Shown in pieces: positions 1 through 6,046 of a stretch of 6,046 bases of DNA. Source of the DNA: Moraxellaceae bacterium (GTDB lineage Bacteria > Pseudomonadota > Gammaproteobacteria > Pseudomonadales > Ketobacteraceae); assembly GCA_002402125.1 (NCBI GenBank), contig NVVG01000143.1, positions 1,497 to 7,542 on the forward strand, given 5' to 3'. The translations under genes were made by a program, and so were the position numbers. The notes beneath the pieces were generated by a model. That model made no database searches. It had not been told where the DNA came from and saw nothing but the letters and a program-made list of their open reading frames with translations. Within the stretch, counting starts at the first letter, position 1, and every line of letters begins with the position of its first letter.

Positions 1-960
1 GTATTCTCCGGCGTTGGCAAGCAGCCCTTTGAAATGGTGCAGGCGCTAGAGGCTGGCGTGCATTGTTTTAACATTGAATCTGAGGCAGAACTCTATCGCT
101 TAGATCGTGTTGCCGGGGAAATTGGCAAAATCGCCCCCATTTCACTCAGAGTCAACCCAGACGTCGATGCACAAACCCACCCTTACATTTCTACCGGCCT
201 TAAAGAGAATAAGTTTGGTGTTTCCATCGACGATTGTGTTTCCATCTACGAAAAAGCCGCCAAAATGGCTAACATCAAGATAATAGGCATCGACTGCCAT
301 ATCGGCTCCCAGCTAACCACCGTCGATCCATTTCTTGATGCGCTGGATCGGGTCCTCGAACGTGTCGATGAACTTGCCCAAAAAGGTATCGTACTGGAAC
401 ATATTGATATCGGCGGCGGGCTAGGCGTTTGCTATCAAGATGAAGTGCCGCCCACCCCTGCCGAATATGCCGCTGCGTTAATCGAGCGCCTTGGGGATCG
501 CAAGCTTACCATCGTCATGGAACCTGGCCGTGCCATCGCTGCCAATGCAGGCATTATGATTACCCAGGTTGAATTCCTCAAACCTACCGAGGCGAAGAAC
601 TTTGCCATCGTTGATGCTGCGATGAATGATCTAATCCGACCATCACTCTACAATGCGTGGCAAAACATCATCCCAGTGAACCCGAGAGCGGAAAACGACC
701 CGGTAACAGCTGCTCATTATGATATCGTTGGGCCTGTGTGTGAAACCGGTGACTTTCTTGGAAAAGATCGAGAACTCAAAATTACCGACGGTGACCTATT
801 GGCTGTTTGCTCAGCGGGGGCTTACGGCTTTGCCATGGCGTCAAACTACAACTCACGTAACCGCCCCGCTGAAGTCATGGTGGACGATAATCGATTTTAT
901 ACGGTGCGTCGTCGCGAAACCTATGCAGAGCAAATGGCAGGCGAGTCTCTGTTACCCTAA
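1..960 (+). CDS. lysA: Diaminopimelate decarboxylase LysA (5'-truncated by window edge)
   Basis: This PLP-dependent enzyme decarboxylates meso-diaminopimelate to L-lysine and CO2, the last step of lysine synthesis, in the cytoplasm. The frame is open from base 1 (VFSGVGKQPFEM...), so the ATG at 34 is internal. 319 residues remain of the usual ~415, and the PLP-binding lysine lies outside the window. Visible fold-III decarboxylase motifs, numbered in the partial protein, are HIGSQ (100-104), the phosphate-binding glycine loop GGGLG (138-142), EPGR (174-177), CETGD with the active-site cysteine contributed across the dimer (247-251), and GAYG followed by the typical NYNSRNRPAEV (273-290). The gene ends with TAA just before dapF, the enzyme preceding it in the pathway, which supports the assignment. 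Nothing in the visible part looks damaged. Arginine or ornithine decarboxylases of the same fold are unlikely given these motifs and the neighbour. Confidence 0.97.
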   Translation, partial: VFSGVGKQPFEMVQALEAGVHCFNIESEAELYRLDRVAGEIGKIAPISLRVNPDVDAQTHPYISTGLKENKFGVSIDDCVSIYEKAAKMANIKIIGIDCHIGSQLTTVDPFLDALDRVLERVDELAQKGIVLEHIDIGGGLGVCYQDEVPPTPAEYAAALIERLGDRKLTIVMEPGRAIAANAGIMITQVEFLKPTEAKNFAIVDAAMNDLIRPSLYNAWQNIIPVNPRAENDPVTAAHYDIVGPVCETGDFLGKDRELKITDGDLLAVCSAGAYGFAMASNYNSRNRPAEVMVDDNRFYTVRRRETYAEQMAGESLLP

Positions 961-984
961 TACCTGATGAGTGAACGCCGAACA

Positions 985-1821
985 ATGAATATTTCCTTTA
1001 CCAAAATGCATGGCCTTGGCAACGACTTTATGGTGATCGAGCAAATATCGCAAAATATTTCGCTTAACAATGCACAAATCCAAAGGCTGTCCGACAGGCA
1101 TACTGGCATCGGCTTTGACCAGCTGCTGCTGGTATCCGCATCCAATAGCGCCAATGTCGACTTCCGCTATCAGATATTTAATGCTGACGGTGCCGAAGTT
1201 GAACAGTGTGGCAATGGTGCGCGTTGTTTTGCACGTTTTGTGCAGGAAAAGAACTTAACCGATAAGCCTATCATCGTTGTTGAGACCAACACCGGCATCA
1301 TTACACTGAATGTTCAGGGGGATGGCAATGTCACCGTTGATATGGGTGCGCCTATTTTAGAACCCAAAGACATTCCTTTTATCGCCAATGAACAGTCGAT
1401 AACCTATACCATCGCGAGCAATGACGGTGATGTAACATTAGCCGCTGTATCCATGGGCAACCCTCACGGCGTATTGGTGGTTAATGATATTGACCATGCC
1501 CCGGTAAAAAGCCTAGGAACTGAGCTAGAAAAACACCCAACTTTCCCAAACCGAGCTAATATTGGTTTTATGCAAATTGTTTCTCGTGATCATATCCGCC
1601 TTAGAGTATTTGAGCGTGGGGTGGGGGAAACACAAGCATGCGGTACTGGCGCCTGCGCAGCCACGGTTGCAGCAATACGCCAGGGACTAACCAACAATCG
1701 CGTTACCGTGTCATTACCCGGTGGCGACTTAACGATTGAATGGCACCCAGAGAGCGATGCTGGCCATGTCATGATGACGGGGCCAGCAACTACAGTTTAC
1801 GAAGGAACCATAACACTATGA
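985..1821 (+). CDS. dapF: Diaminopimelate epimerase DapF
   Basis: DapF is a cofactor-independent epimerase that converts LL-diaminopimelate to meso-diaminopimelate, the substrate of LysA and a peptidoglycan building block. The 278-residue product is the normal family length (~274-280). It opens with the family signature [11 protein letters not shown] (5-15). The two catalytic cysteines are Cys75 in QCGNGARCF and Cys219 in [12 protein letters not shown], matching the paired cysteines of characterised DapF enzymes. MGNPH is at 157-161 and the RANIGFMQ block at about 190-197. I chose the ATG at 985 because homologues begin two to four residues before the KMHGLGNDF motif. The in-frame ATG at 967 would add six residues (MSERRT) with no better ribosome site and remains possible. 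Neither start has a strong Shine-Dalgarno sequence. The gene follows lysA by 24 bases, and its stop overlaps the next start. Confidence 0.97.
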   Translation: MNISFTKMHGLGNDFMVIEQISQNISLNNAQIQRLSDRHTGIGFDQLLLVSASNSANVDFRYQIFNADGAEVEQCGNGARCFARFVQEKNLTDKPIIVVETNTGIITLNVQGDGNVTVDMGAPILEPKDIPFIANEQSITYTIASNDGDVTLAAVSMGNPHGVLVVNDIDHAPVKSLGTELEKHPTFPNRANIGFMQIVSRDHIRLRVFERGVGETQACGTGACAATVAAIRQGLTNNRVTVSLPGGDLTIEWHPESDAGHVMMTGPATTVYEGTITL

Positions 1822-2519
1822 CCGATGCGGCAATTGAAGAACCAAAAACTCAAACCACATTAACAGCCTCTCAGGTTTCCGAATTCCTTATAAAAAACCC
1901 TAATTTTTTCCACGAGTATGAGTACCTGCTTGCCGACTTAATATTGCCTCACCCATCGGGTAGCGCGACATCCCTGGTAGAAAGGCAAGCCAAAGTATTA
2001 CGTGAGCGCAACAGTGAGCTGCGCCAACGGCTAGGTGATCTTATCGCCGTAGCCCGCGATAACGACCTGTTGCTTAAACTCACCAAAAAACTCGGCTTAA
2101 ATTTATTAGAAGCTGAGTCCCTAGAAGACAAAGCGCGCGTGCTGCACCATAGCTTACGCAACGAATTTAAAGCCGATTGTGCCAACATCATTTTATTTGA
2201 CCAACCACAAATCAAAACAACGGCCTTAATCACCCAACTTTCCAGCGAAGCGGCGAAGAGTGTTTTAGGCAAACTAGTACGTTTTGATCGCCCAACCTGC
2301 AGCGCTTTACGGCTCAATGAACTGCAATACCTATTTCCGCAATATGAAAAAGACGAAGGCTCGGCGGCTATTATCCCTCTTTCACACAAACAAGAGTTTG
2401 GTCTGCTTGTTGTTGGCAATTTTGATGCTCAACATTTCAGCTCCGACATGGAAACCACATTCATCAAATATATTGGCGAGGTCGCTAGTCGCTGCATCGC
2501 TCAACATCTCGATCTATGA
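1818..2519 (+). CDS. DUF484 family protein (YigA-like)
   Basis: This is a 233-residue cytoplasmic protein of the DUF484 family, of unknown biochemical function; E. coli YigA is the same size and sits in the same place between dapF and xerC. The N-terminal part shows the family pattern: a short helix with [16 protein letters not shown] (23-38), then LPHPSG (43-48), then a charged helix likely to form a coiled coil ([20 protein letters not shown], 52-71, continuing to about 85). Residues ~90-230 look like a GAF-type sensory fold ending in a helix ([13 protein letters not shown]). The start is the ATG at 1818, overlapping the dapF stop as ATGA, with GAAGGAA at 1801-1807 as ribosome site. A reading from 1740 would lie inside dapF and lacks family support. 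Its place between a cell-wall precursor gene and xerC hints at a housekeeping link to cell-cycle or wall status, but that is inference. Confidence 0.9.
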   Translation: MTDAAIEEPKTQTTLTASQVSEFLIKNPNFFHEYEYLLADLILPHPSGSATSLVERQAKVLRERNSELRQRLGDLIAVARDNDLLLKLTKKLGLNLLEAESLEDKARVLHHSLRNEFKADCANIILFDQPQIKTTALITQLSSEAAKSVLGKLVRFDRPTCSALRLNELQYLFPQYEKDEGSAAIIPLSHKQEFGLLVVGNFDAQHFSSDMETTFIKYIGEVASRCIAQHLDL

Positions 2520-3451
2520 CAACACGTGAATCCCTATCCTCTCTTCCTATTGCTATAGAATCGTATCTACAACAACTGGGTACGATTCGCCAACTCTCTC
2601 CCCATACTGTCAATAATTACCGACGAGATTTGCAGCTCTTCACCCAATATTGTGAAGATTCAGGCGCGCAGGATATTCACCATATAAAACCCAACATCAT
2701 TCGTCAGCATATAGCCCAACAACATCGCCAAGGTAAATCAGGCAAAACGCTACAACGGCACCTATCCAGTATACGCGGCCTAATGGCCTACCTTATCCAG
2801 CAGGGAGTGATAAAAACCAACCCTGGCAATGGCATCGCCGCACCCAAAACTGCCCGCAGACTGCCTCACACGCTGGACGCCGATCAAACATCACAACTAC
2901 TAAACATCAAACAGTCCTCCGAGCAGCACAACGATATACTGGTTATTCGCGACAAAGCAATTCTAGAACTATTTTACTCTTCTGGTTTACGTCTCAACGA
3001 ATTAGTAACACTGGACCAAGACAGCTATAGCGCCAGCGACCGTTCGGTTAGGGTACTAGGCAAAGGCAACAAAGAACGGGTGGTACCGGTAGGGAAAAAA
3101 GCCATCGACGCATTAGCGCAGTGGTCCCAGGTACGCCACCTGCTGATCAAAAACGACACCAACAATGCGTTATTTCTTAGCAAAAATGGCACACGGCTAA
3201 AACACCGGTCGATACAACAACGCATAAAGGAATGGGGGATTAAACAAGGCACAGACCGCCCGGTCCACCCGCATATGTTACGCCATTCCTTTGCTAGTCA
3301 CTTGTTAGAATCCAGTGGCGATCTACGAGCAGTGCAAGAACTACTGGGACATTCAGATATTTCTACCACACAAATATACACACACCTTGATTTCCAACAT
3401 TTAGCGCAAGTCTATGACAATTCGCACCCACGCGCGAAGAAGAAAAACTAA
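2516..3451 (+). CDS. xerC: Site-specific tyrosine recombinase XerC
   Basis: XerC acts with XerD at the chromosomal dif site, near the terminus and under FtsK control, to resolve chromosome dimers before division. The 311-residue protein has an N-terminal SAM-like core-binding domain (about 10-105; LSPHTVNNYRRDLQLF at 27-42) and a C-terminal catalytic domain (about 115-300). All six catalytic residues are present: Arg159 (SGLRLNEL), Lys183 (LGKGNKER), His253 and Arg256 (HPHMLRHSFASH), His279 (LLGHSDISTT) and nucleophile Tyr288 (IYTHLDF). Spacings match those of E. coli XerC, so it should be active. Position in the dapF-DUF484-xerC-HAD cluster separates it from XerD and from mobile-element integrases. 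The start overlaps the upstream stop (ATGA at 2516-2519), and the 30 bases before it show no Shine-Dalgarno sequence, so initiation probably depends on ribosomes finishing the DUF484 gene. Confidence 0.96.
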   Translation: MTTRESLSSLPIAIESYLQQLGTIRQLSPHTVNNYRRDLQLFTQYCEDSGAQDIHHIKPNIIRQHIAQQHRQGKSGKTLQRHLSSIRGLMAYLIQQGVIKTNPGNGIAAPKTARRLPHTLDADQTSQLLNIKQSSEQHNDILVIRDKAILELFYSSGLRLNELVTLDQDSYSASDRSVRVLGKGNKERVVPVGKKAIDALAQWSQVRHLLIKNDTNNALFLSKNGTRLKHRSIQQRIKEWGIKQGTDRPVHPHMLRHSFASHLLESSGDLRAVQELLGHSDISTTQIYTHLDFQHLAQVYDNSHPRAKKKN

Positions 3452-3452
3452 C

Positions 3453-4163
3453 ATGCTTAAACTCATCACCCTAGATTTAGACAATACCTTATGGGATGTC
3501 ACCCCTACCCTGATCAAGGCAGAAAAGGTATTAGCGCAATGGGTATATAGTAACGTACCGAATGCCAAAGGATTTTACCAACCCGACAACCTGCTAAAAC
3601 TTCGTCGGGACTTCTGCCAACAAAACCCTGATAAAACAAAATTTCCAACACACATCAGAAAATACGTATTGGAGCAATGTTTTCTACAGGCAGGCGTTCA
3701 AAACGCCAAGGAGACTACAGAAGAGGCTTTTGCAATTTTTTATAAAGAACGCAATTGCGTACAATTATTTCCAGAGGCGGTTTCAATTCTCAAAAGCCTG
3801 TCGGAAGATTTCAAAATTATTGCATTAAGCAATGGCAATGCCGATTTATCTTTAATTGGAATAGATCAATATTTCTTTGCTCACTTTTCGGCGGAATCTA
3901 CCTCGAAAGCCAAACCCGACACCACCATGTTTTATAAGGCTCTGGCGGCAGCAAACTGTAGCCCACAGCAAACCCTACATATTGGAGATCACCCCACAGA
4001 AGACATTGAAGCGGCAAATGGGGTAGGTATTAGAACTATATGGTTAAACCGTAACAACAAATTGGAATCTTCCCTGTGCAACCCTACTCGCGAAATTAAT
4101 TCACTATCTTTACTACTTGATGAAATAAATAAAATTCGTGATGATTTTTTTGTGACGCCCTGA
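3453..4163 (+). CDS. yigB: HAD-superfamily phosphatase, YigB-like
   Basis: The 236-residue product is a cytoplasmic HAD-superfamily phosphatase close in length and position to E. coli YigB, which dephosphorylates FMN and the riboflavin precursor 5-amino-6-(5-phospho-D-ribitylamino)uracil. Motif I is DLDNT (Asp8 nucleophile, Asp10 acid/base), motif II SNGN (Ser126), motif III Lys154 in KAKPD, and motif IV GDHPTED (Asp179, Asp184). The helical cap domain lies between about 15 and 105. The start is the ATG at 3453, one base after the xerC stop and preceded by the purine-rich GAAGAAGAAAAA. An upstream ATG at 3414 lies inside xerC and would add 13 residues before motif I. The gene looks more AT-rich than those upstream. 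It is the last gene of the operon, followed by a hairpin terminator. The substrate is inferred from synteny and family only; other sugar- or nucleotide-phosphates are possible. Confidence 0.88.
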   Translation: MLKLITLDLDNTLWDVTPTLIKAEKVLAQWVYSNVPNAKGFYQPDNLLKLRRDFCQQNPDKTKFPTHIRKYVLEQCFLQAGVQNAKETTEEAFAIFYKERNCVQLFPEAVSILKSLSEDFKIIALSNGNADLSLIGIDQYFFAHFSAESTSKAKPDTTMFYKALAAANCSPQQTLHIGDHPTEDIEAANGVGIRTIWLNRNNKLESSLCNPTREINSLSLLLDEINKIRDDFFVTP

Positions 4164-4166
4164 AAC

Positions 4167-4199
4167 AAAAAAACCTCATACGATGAGTATGAGGTTTTT
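4167..4199. terminator. Bidirectional intrinsic terminator between convergent genes
   Basis: The arms AAAAACCTCATAC (4169-4181) and GTATGAGGTTTTT (4187-4199) pair perfectly over 13 bp around the loop GATGA. On the + strand the 8-bp core stem ends in five Ts, a standard Rho-independent terminator four bases after the HAD gene stop codon. Because the left arm begins in a run of As, the - strand reads as the same kind of hairpin followed by Ts, so it can also stop transcription from the SutA-like gene, whose stop codon is at 4217-4219. Its placement between two convergent genes fits a shared terminator. Confidence 0.9.
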
Positions 4200-4216
4200 A
4201 TACTACGCCAATACAC

Positions 4217-4435
4217 TTAGATAGGACGACTTCCATAATTCGACTCTGGCCTACGCGGCGGGTCAGTTCGTTGATTGCGCTCAATCTTTTCAACCGAGCC
4301 ACCTTTCGCCATGAATGCCAACATTGCGGCTTCCAGTTCTATTCTTTCTATTTCACGTGAAGTAATTGAACGGTCACGCCCATCATCTACATGGAAATGT
4401 TCGTTGCCGGTATCACTTTGTACTGAATCACTCAT
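4217..4435 (-). CDS. sutA: SutA-like small RNA-polymerase-associated regulator (short acidic tail)
   Basis: This small gene encodes 72 residues. The first ~25 are polar and mildly acidic (Asp3, Asp8, Glu12, Asp17, Asp18, Asp21) and look disordered. Residues 26-43 form a likely helix (SREIERIELEAAMLAFMA), then GGSVEKIE (45-52), and a conserved-looking tail DPPRRPESNYGSRPI (58-72). From memory, the C-terminus of Pseudomonas aeruginosa SutA, which binds RNA polymerase and adjusts transcription during slow growth, has the same pattern: a helix, GGKVQEIE, then DPPKKPDSKYGSRPI. I also recall that gene lying a few genes from lysA-dapF-xerC. SutA is about 105 residues with a much longer acidic N-terminal tail, so this one is short. 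The start is the ATG at 4435-4433, because AAGGGAG lies seven bases upstream; a TTG two codons earlier is too close to it. The gene converges on the yigB-like gene. Function is inferred from remembered homology. Confidence 0.78.
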   Translation of the reverse strand: MSDSVQSDTGNEHFHVDDGRDRSITSREIERIELEAAMLAFMAKGGSVEKIERNQRTDPPRRPESNYGSRPI

Positions 4436-4727
4436 CTTCAAGCTCCCTTATGTTTGCTCATTGTTAATGGGTAGGAATATTTATAGTCCACAGCAAAAAG
4501 AAAGCGAGGAAAAAAAGCCTAATTTCAATAGCATTTTCTCCTAACACGCTTCGGTTCTATAGCTTAAATGACTATAAGGCGGTTTAAAAAACAATCAGCT
4601 ATGGATGAGCGCTCTCTTATTCCTTATAGCCCCAAAACAGGTTATTTATTACACAGATAGAATTAACCGCAGAGACTTTCTATAGGCACGATACATATAG
4701 ATAAAACAACAAAGCAGAACAAAAAAG
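4436..4727. other. AT-rich non-coding interval between the SutA-like and radical SAM genes
   Basis: About 290 bases lie between two - strand genes. Apart from the ribosome binding site at 4443-4449 I see no coding sequence with family resemblance, no tRNA and no mobile element. It should contain the SutA-like gene's promoter; a TATAAA-like word on the - strand (4480-4485) is placed reasonably for a -10 box, but no convincing -35 accompanies it. An 8-bp inverted repeat (CTATAAGG at 4572-4579, CCTTATAG at 4622-4629) brackets a GAGCGCTC palindrome (4607-4614). Words such as CTATAGC (4557) and CTATAGG (4680) recur. The significance of these is unknown and AT richness may explain some of them. Confidence 0.6.
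4443..4449 (-). promoter_or_regulatory. Ribosome binding site fixing the SutA-like start
   Basis: On the - strand this reads AAGGGAG, seven bases before the ATG at 4435-4433, which is ideal Shine-Dalgarno spacing. It rules out the TTG at 4441-4439, which would be only one base away, and supports this short gene being translated. Confidence 0.8.
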
Positions 4728-4744
4728 TTATAAAGCTCCTTTAT
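4721..4744 (-). terminator. Possible weak terminator at the radical SAM stop codon
   Basis: On the - strand ATAAAG, loop GAG, and CTTTAT form a 6-bp hairpin (4730-4744) that overlaps the stop codon, followed three bases later by six Ts (4721-4726). The layout is that of a Rho-independent terminator, but the stem has only one G-C pair, so it would be weak. A flanking 7-bp inverted repeat, CAGAACA (4715-4721) with TGTTCTG (4744-4750), could form an alternative longer structure. Confidence 0.3.
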
Positions 4745-5621
4745 GTTCTGGCCTTAACCCCGCCAACTCGGGTGTTCGCATTGCCGCCTCAATCTGCCGC
4801 AAAAACTGTTTTTTGTCCTTGCCCAACACACCTTTCAACACCAGAGAGTTGGACACATGATCACTACGAAATATGGTCTTCTGCAAATCGAGCTGTGAAA
4901 TCAAAGTATATAACTCCTTAAACAGCTCCGGTTGTTGCATCTTGACCCAGCGACCTTGGAATTTTTCGCCATAGGTAGCTTCATCACCAAATTGAAAACT
5001 CACCACCAATGTTGATAAATAGTCCGGCTGAGCTTCATTCATCAATCGAGCCGAGTATTTGATATGTTGCTCACTAAGCTCCCGCCCGCCCAAACCGTTA
5101 AGTATCATTACTGAACTCTTCATTCCCGCCTGTTTGATTTTTAGCAGCGCAGATAAGGAGCTATCATAGGTCTCACCTTTTTCTACTAAACTAAGCACTT
5201 CATTGTCACCTGATTCACAACCGACATACATCAAGGTTAAGCCCATTTGGCGTAATTCACTGAGCTCTGCAACCGATTTCTTGGCCAAATTTCTCGGTAG
5301 GCAATAAGAAGATACTCGCTGAAGCTGCGGGAAATGTTTTTTTATCGACTCAAGAATGGCTGTTAACCTACGAGTCGACAGCGCCATGGCATCACCATCG
5401 GCGAGAAATATACGCCGCACAGGCATGCCCGTGTTTGCCACAGCTTCGAGTTCTGCATCAATTTCATCGATGCTTTTAGTACGAAAACGTTTTTGTGGAT
5501 CAGTGTACATCGTGCAAAAGGTACATTTATTCCAAGAGCAGCCGACCGTTACCTGAATGATTAAGGATTGCCATTCACTGGGCGGACGAAATACGGGCTC
5601 TACATAATTAAGGGGGTACAT
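4728..5621 (-). CDS. Radical SAM protein of unknown function
   Basis: The 297-residue protein belongs to the radical SAM superfamily (Elp3/COG1032-like): it should bind a [4Fe-4S] cluster and cleave S-adenosylmethionine to start radical chemistry. The cluster cysteines are Cys28, Cys33 and Cys36 in GCSWNKCTFCTMY, spaced C-x4-C-x2-C instead of the usual C-x3-C-x2-C. Other family-like stretches are the N-terminal YVEPVFRPPSEWQSL (6-20), FLADGDAM (72-79) in the SAM-binding region, SSYCLPRN (104-111), VGCESGDNEVL (133-143), and ILNGLGG (173-179). There is no B12-binding domain, signal peptide or obvious SPASM extension; the C-terminus includes FRSDHVSN (251-258). Relatives are often loosely named coproporphyrinogen oxidase, which I do not accept without evidence. 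The ATG at 5621 is preceded by AAAAGG at a plausible distance. It lies 50 bases downstream of a serine hydrolase gene on the same strand and could be co-transcribed. Substrate unknown. Confidence 0.88.
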   Translation of the reverse strand: MYPLNYVEPVFRPPSEWQSLIIQVTVGCSWNKCTFCTMYTDPQKRFRTKSIDEIDAELEAVANTGMPVRRIFLADGDAMALSTRRLTAILESIKKHFPQLQRVSSYCLPRNLAKKSVAELSELRQMGLTLMYVGCESGDNEVLSLVEKGETYDSSLSALLKIKQAGMKSSVMILNGLGGRELSEQHIKYSARLMNEAQPDYLSTLVVSFQFGDEATYGEKFQGRWVKMQQPELFKELYTLISQLDLQKTIFRSDHVSNSLVLKGVLGKDKKQFLRQIEAAMRTPELAGLRPEHKGAL

Positions 5622-5671
5622 GTTTGTTACCTTTTAGACTATTACTGTGCGTTCTATTCCTGGCTTATTTT

Positions 5672-6046
5672 CTATTTAGGAAGTGGTGATTTTTTTGCGA
5701 TGCGATCAGCACATTTTACTACCGCGCTCGACATAAATGGCAATCGAATATCACCCATCGGTGTACCAATTCCCGTATTCACTGTCATCGCCACACTAAG
5801 CTGTCGCTCGGGATCACACCAGGCTCCAGATCCACCAAAACCAAAATGACCAAAACCATGCCGTAACGGAAGCCCTGCTGCAAACACGCGATGATACCCC
5901 ATACGCCAATGCATAGGTACAAACAACACATTGTCTAACGTACGATTCTGCACTTGGGACATTTTGCGCACGGTGTCCTGCGTTAATAGCTGAACCCCAT
6001 CGATTGTGCCCCCCATCGATATGGCCGCATACATCTTTGCAAGCGA
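5672..6046 (-). CDS. Beta-lactamase-family serine hydrolase, C-terminal part (5' end outside window)
   Basis: This is the last 124 residues of a protein that continues past base 6046; the frame is open to the edge and reads SLAKMYAAISMGGTIDGVQLL before the first visible methionine codon has any claim to be a start. SLAKMYAAI-x-GG-x-x-DG is typical of class C beta-lactamase/esterase-like proteins (PF00144), and FGHFGFGGSGAWCDPE (65-80 of the partial) fits the third active-site motif, with HFG (67-69) in place of K-T-G. The nucleophile motif SxxK and the YxN motif would be upstream and cannot be checked. Such proteins are usually esterases or peptidases rather than antibiotic-resistance enzymes. 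A signal peptide, if any, is also out of view. It ends with TAG 50 bases before the radical SAM gene, on the same strand, so the two may share a transcript. Confidence 0.85.
   Translation of the reverse strand, partial: SLAKMYAAISMGGTIDGVQLLTQDTVRKMSQVQNRTLDNVLFVPMHWRMGYHRVFAAGLPLRHGFGHFGFGGSGAWCDPERQLSVAMTVNTGIGTPMGDIRLPFMSSAVVKCADRIAKKSPLPK

Noticed and set aside
967..984. Alternative dapF start at the ATG at 967, adding MSERRT
   Set aside because: Homologues start just before the KMHGLGNDF motif, which favours the ATG at 985; the earlier ATG has no ribosome site. It cannot be fully excluded.
1949..2419. Long open frame on the - strand inside the DUF484 gene
   Set aside because: It is antisense to a well-supported family protein, and its serine/arginine-rich translation resembles no protein I know.
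2516..3451. Tyrosine recombinase as a sign of an integron, phage or genomic island
   Set aside because: Its size, motif spacing and place between DUF484 and yigB-like genes are those of housekeeping XerC; no attachment repeats or cargo are present.
4436..4441. TTG start for the SutA-like gene two codons upstream
   Set aside because: The AAGGGAG ribosome site is only one base from the TTG but at ideal distance from the ATG at 4435.
4480..4485. TATAAA-like -10 box on the - strand upstream of the SutA-like gene
   Set aside because: The distance to the start is plausible, but no recognisable -35 element sits 16-18 bases upstream and such words are common in AT-rich DNA.
4275..4544. 89-codon open frame on the + strand across the SutA-like gene
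   Set aside because: It lies opposite a gene with a recognisable conserved tail and strong ribosome site; its own product shows no family features.
5568..5849. 93-codon open frame on the + strand across the hydrolase end
   Set aside because: It is antisense to the serine hydrolase motifs and to the start of the radical SAM gene.
5672..6046. Beta-lactamase resistance gene
   Set aside because: The visible C-terminal motifs fit the broad PF00144 esterase/peptidase group, the third motif is HFG rather than KTG, and the catalytic SxxK is out of view.

Overview
This is a stretch of ordinary chromosome from a gammaproteobacterium of moderate base composition. Its layout (lysA, dapF, a DUF484 gene, xerC and a yigB-type HAD phosphatase, all on the + strand) is the classic gammaproteobacterial housekeeping order. 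A small convergent gene after it encodes a protein with the C-terminal signature I recall from Pseudomonas SutA. Together these point to a Pseudomonadales or Cellvibrionales-like lineage, probably marine or free-living. The species cannot be named from this window. I see no mobile element, CRISPR array, tRNA, rRNA or prophage.

Bases 1-4163 (+ strand) form one compact transcription unit. The 5'-truncated lysA and dapF supply the last two steps of the diaminopimelate/lysine pathway: DapF makes meso-DAP, which goes to peptidoglycan or is decarboxylated to lysine by LysA. They are followed by a DUF484 (YigA-like) protein, the chromosome-dimer-resolving recombinase XerC, and a HAD phosphatase resembling YigB. 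dapF/DUF484 and DUF484/xerC each overlap by four bases (ATGA), and xerC and the HAD gene are one base apart, so translation is probably coupled.

Bases 4164-4216 hold a near-perfect hairpin with A/T tracts on both sides. It can end transcription in both directions between the HAD gene and the convergent gene below.

Bases 4217-4435 (- strand) encode a 72-residue protein with an acidic, probably disordered N-terminus, a short helix and a C-terminal PPxxPxxxYGSRPI tail. I call it SutA-like, an RNA-polymerase-associated factor of slow growth in Pseudomonas. It has an excellent ribosome binding site that fixes its start. About 290 bases of AT-rich non-coding DNA follow (4436-4727), with an inverted repeat and recurring CTATA-type words but no gene.

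Bases 4728-6046 (- strand) carry a radical SAM protein of unknown function with unusual cluster-cysteine spacing (C-x4-C-x2-C). Upstream of it, running off the window, is the C-terminal part of a beta-lactamase-family serine hydrolase. The two are 50 bases apart and could be co-transcribed.

I found no clearly undescribed system. The most rewarding items are the short-tailed SutA-like protein and the radical SAM protein.
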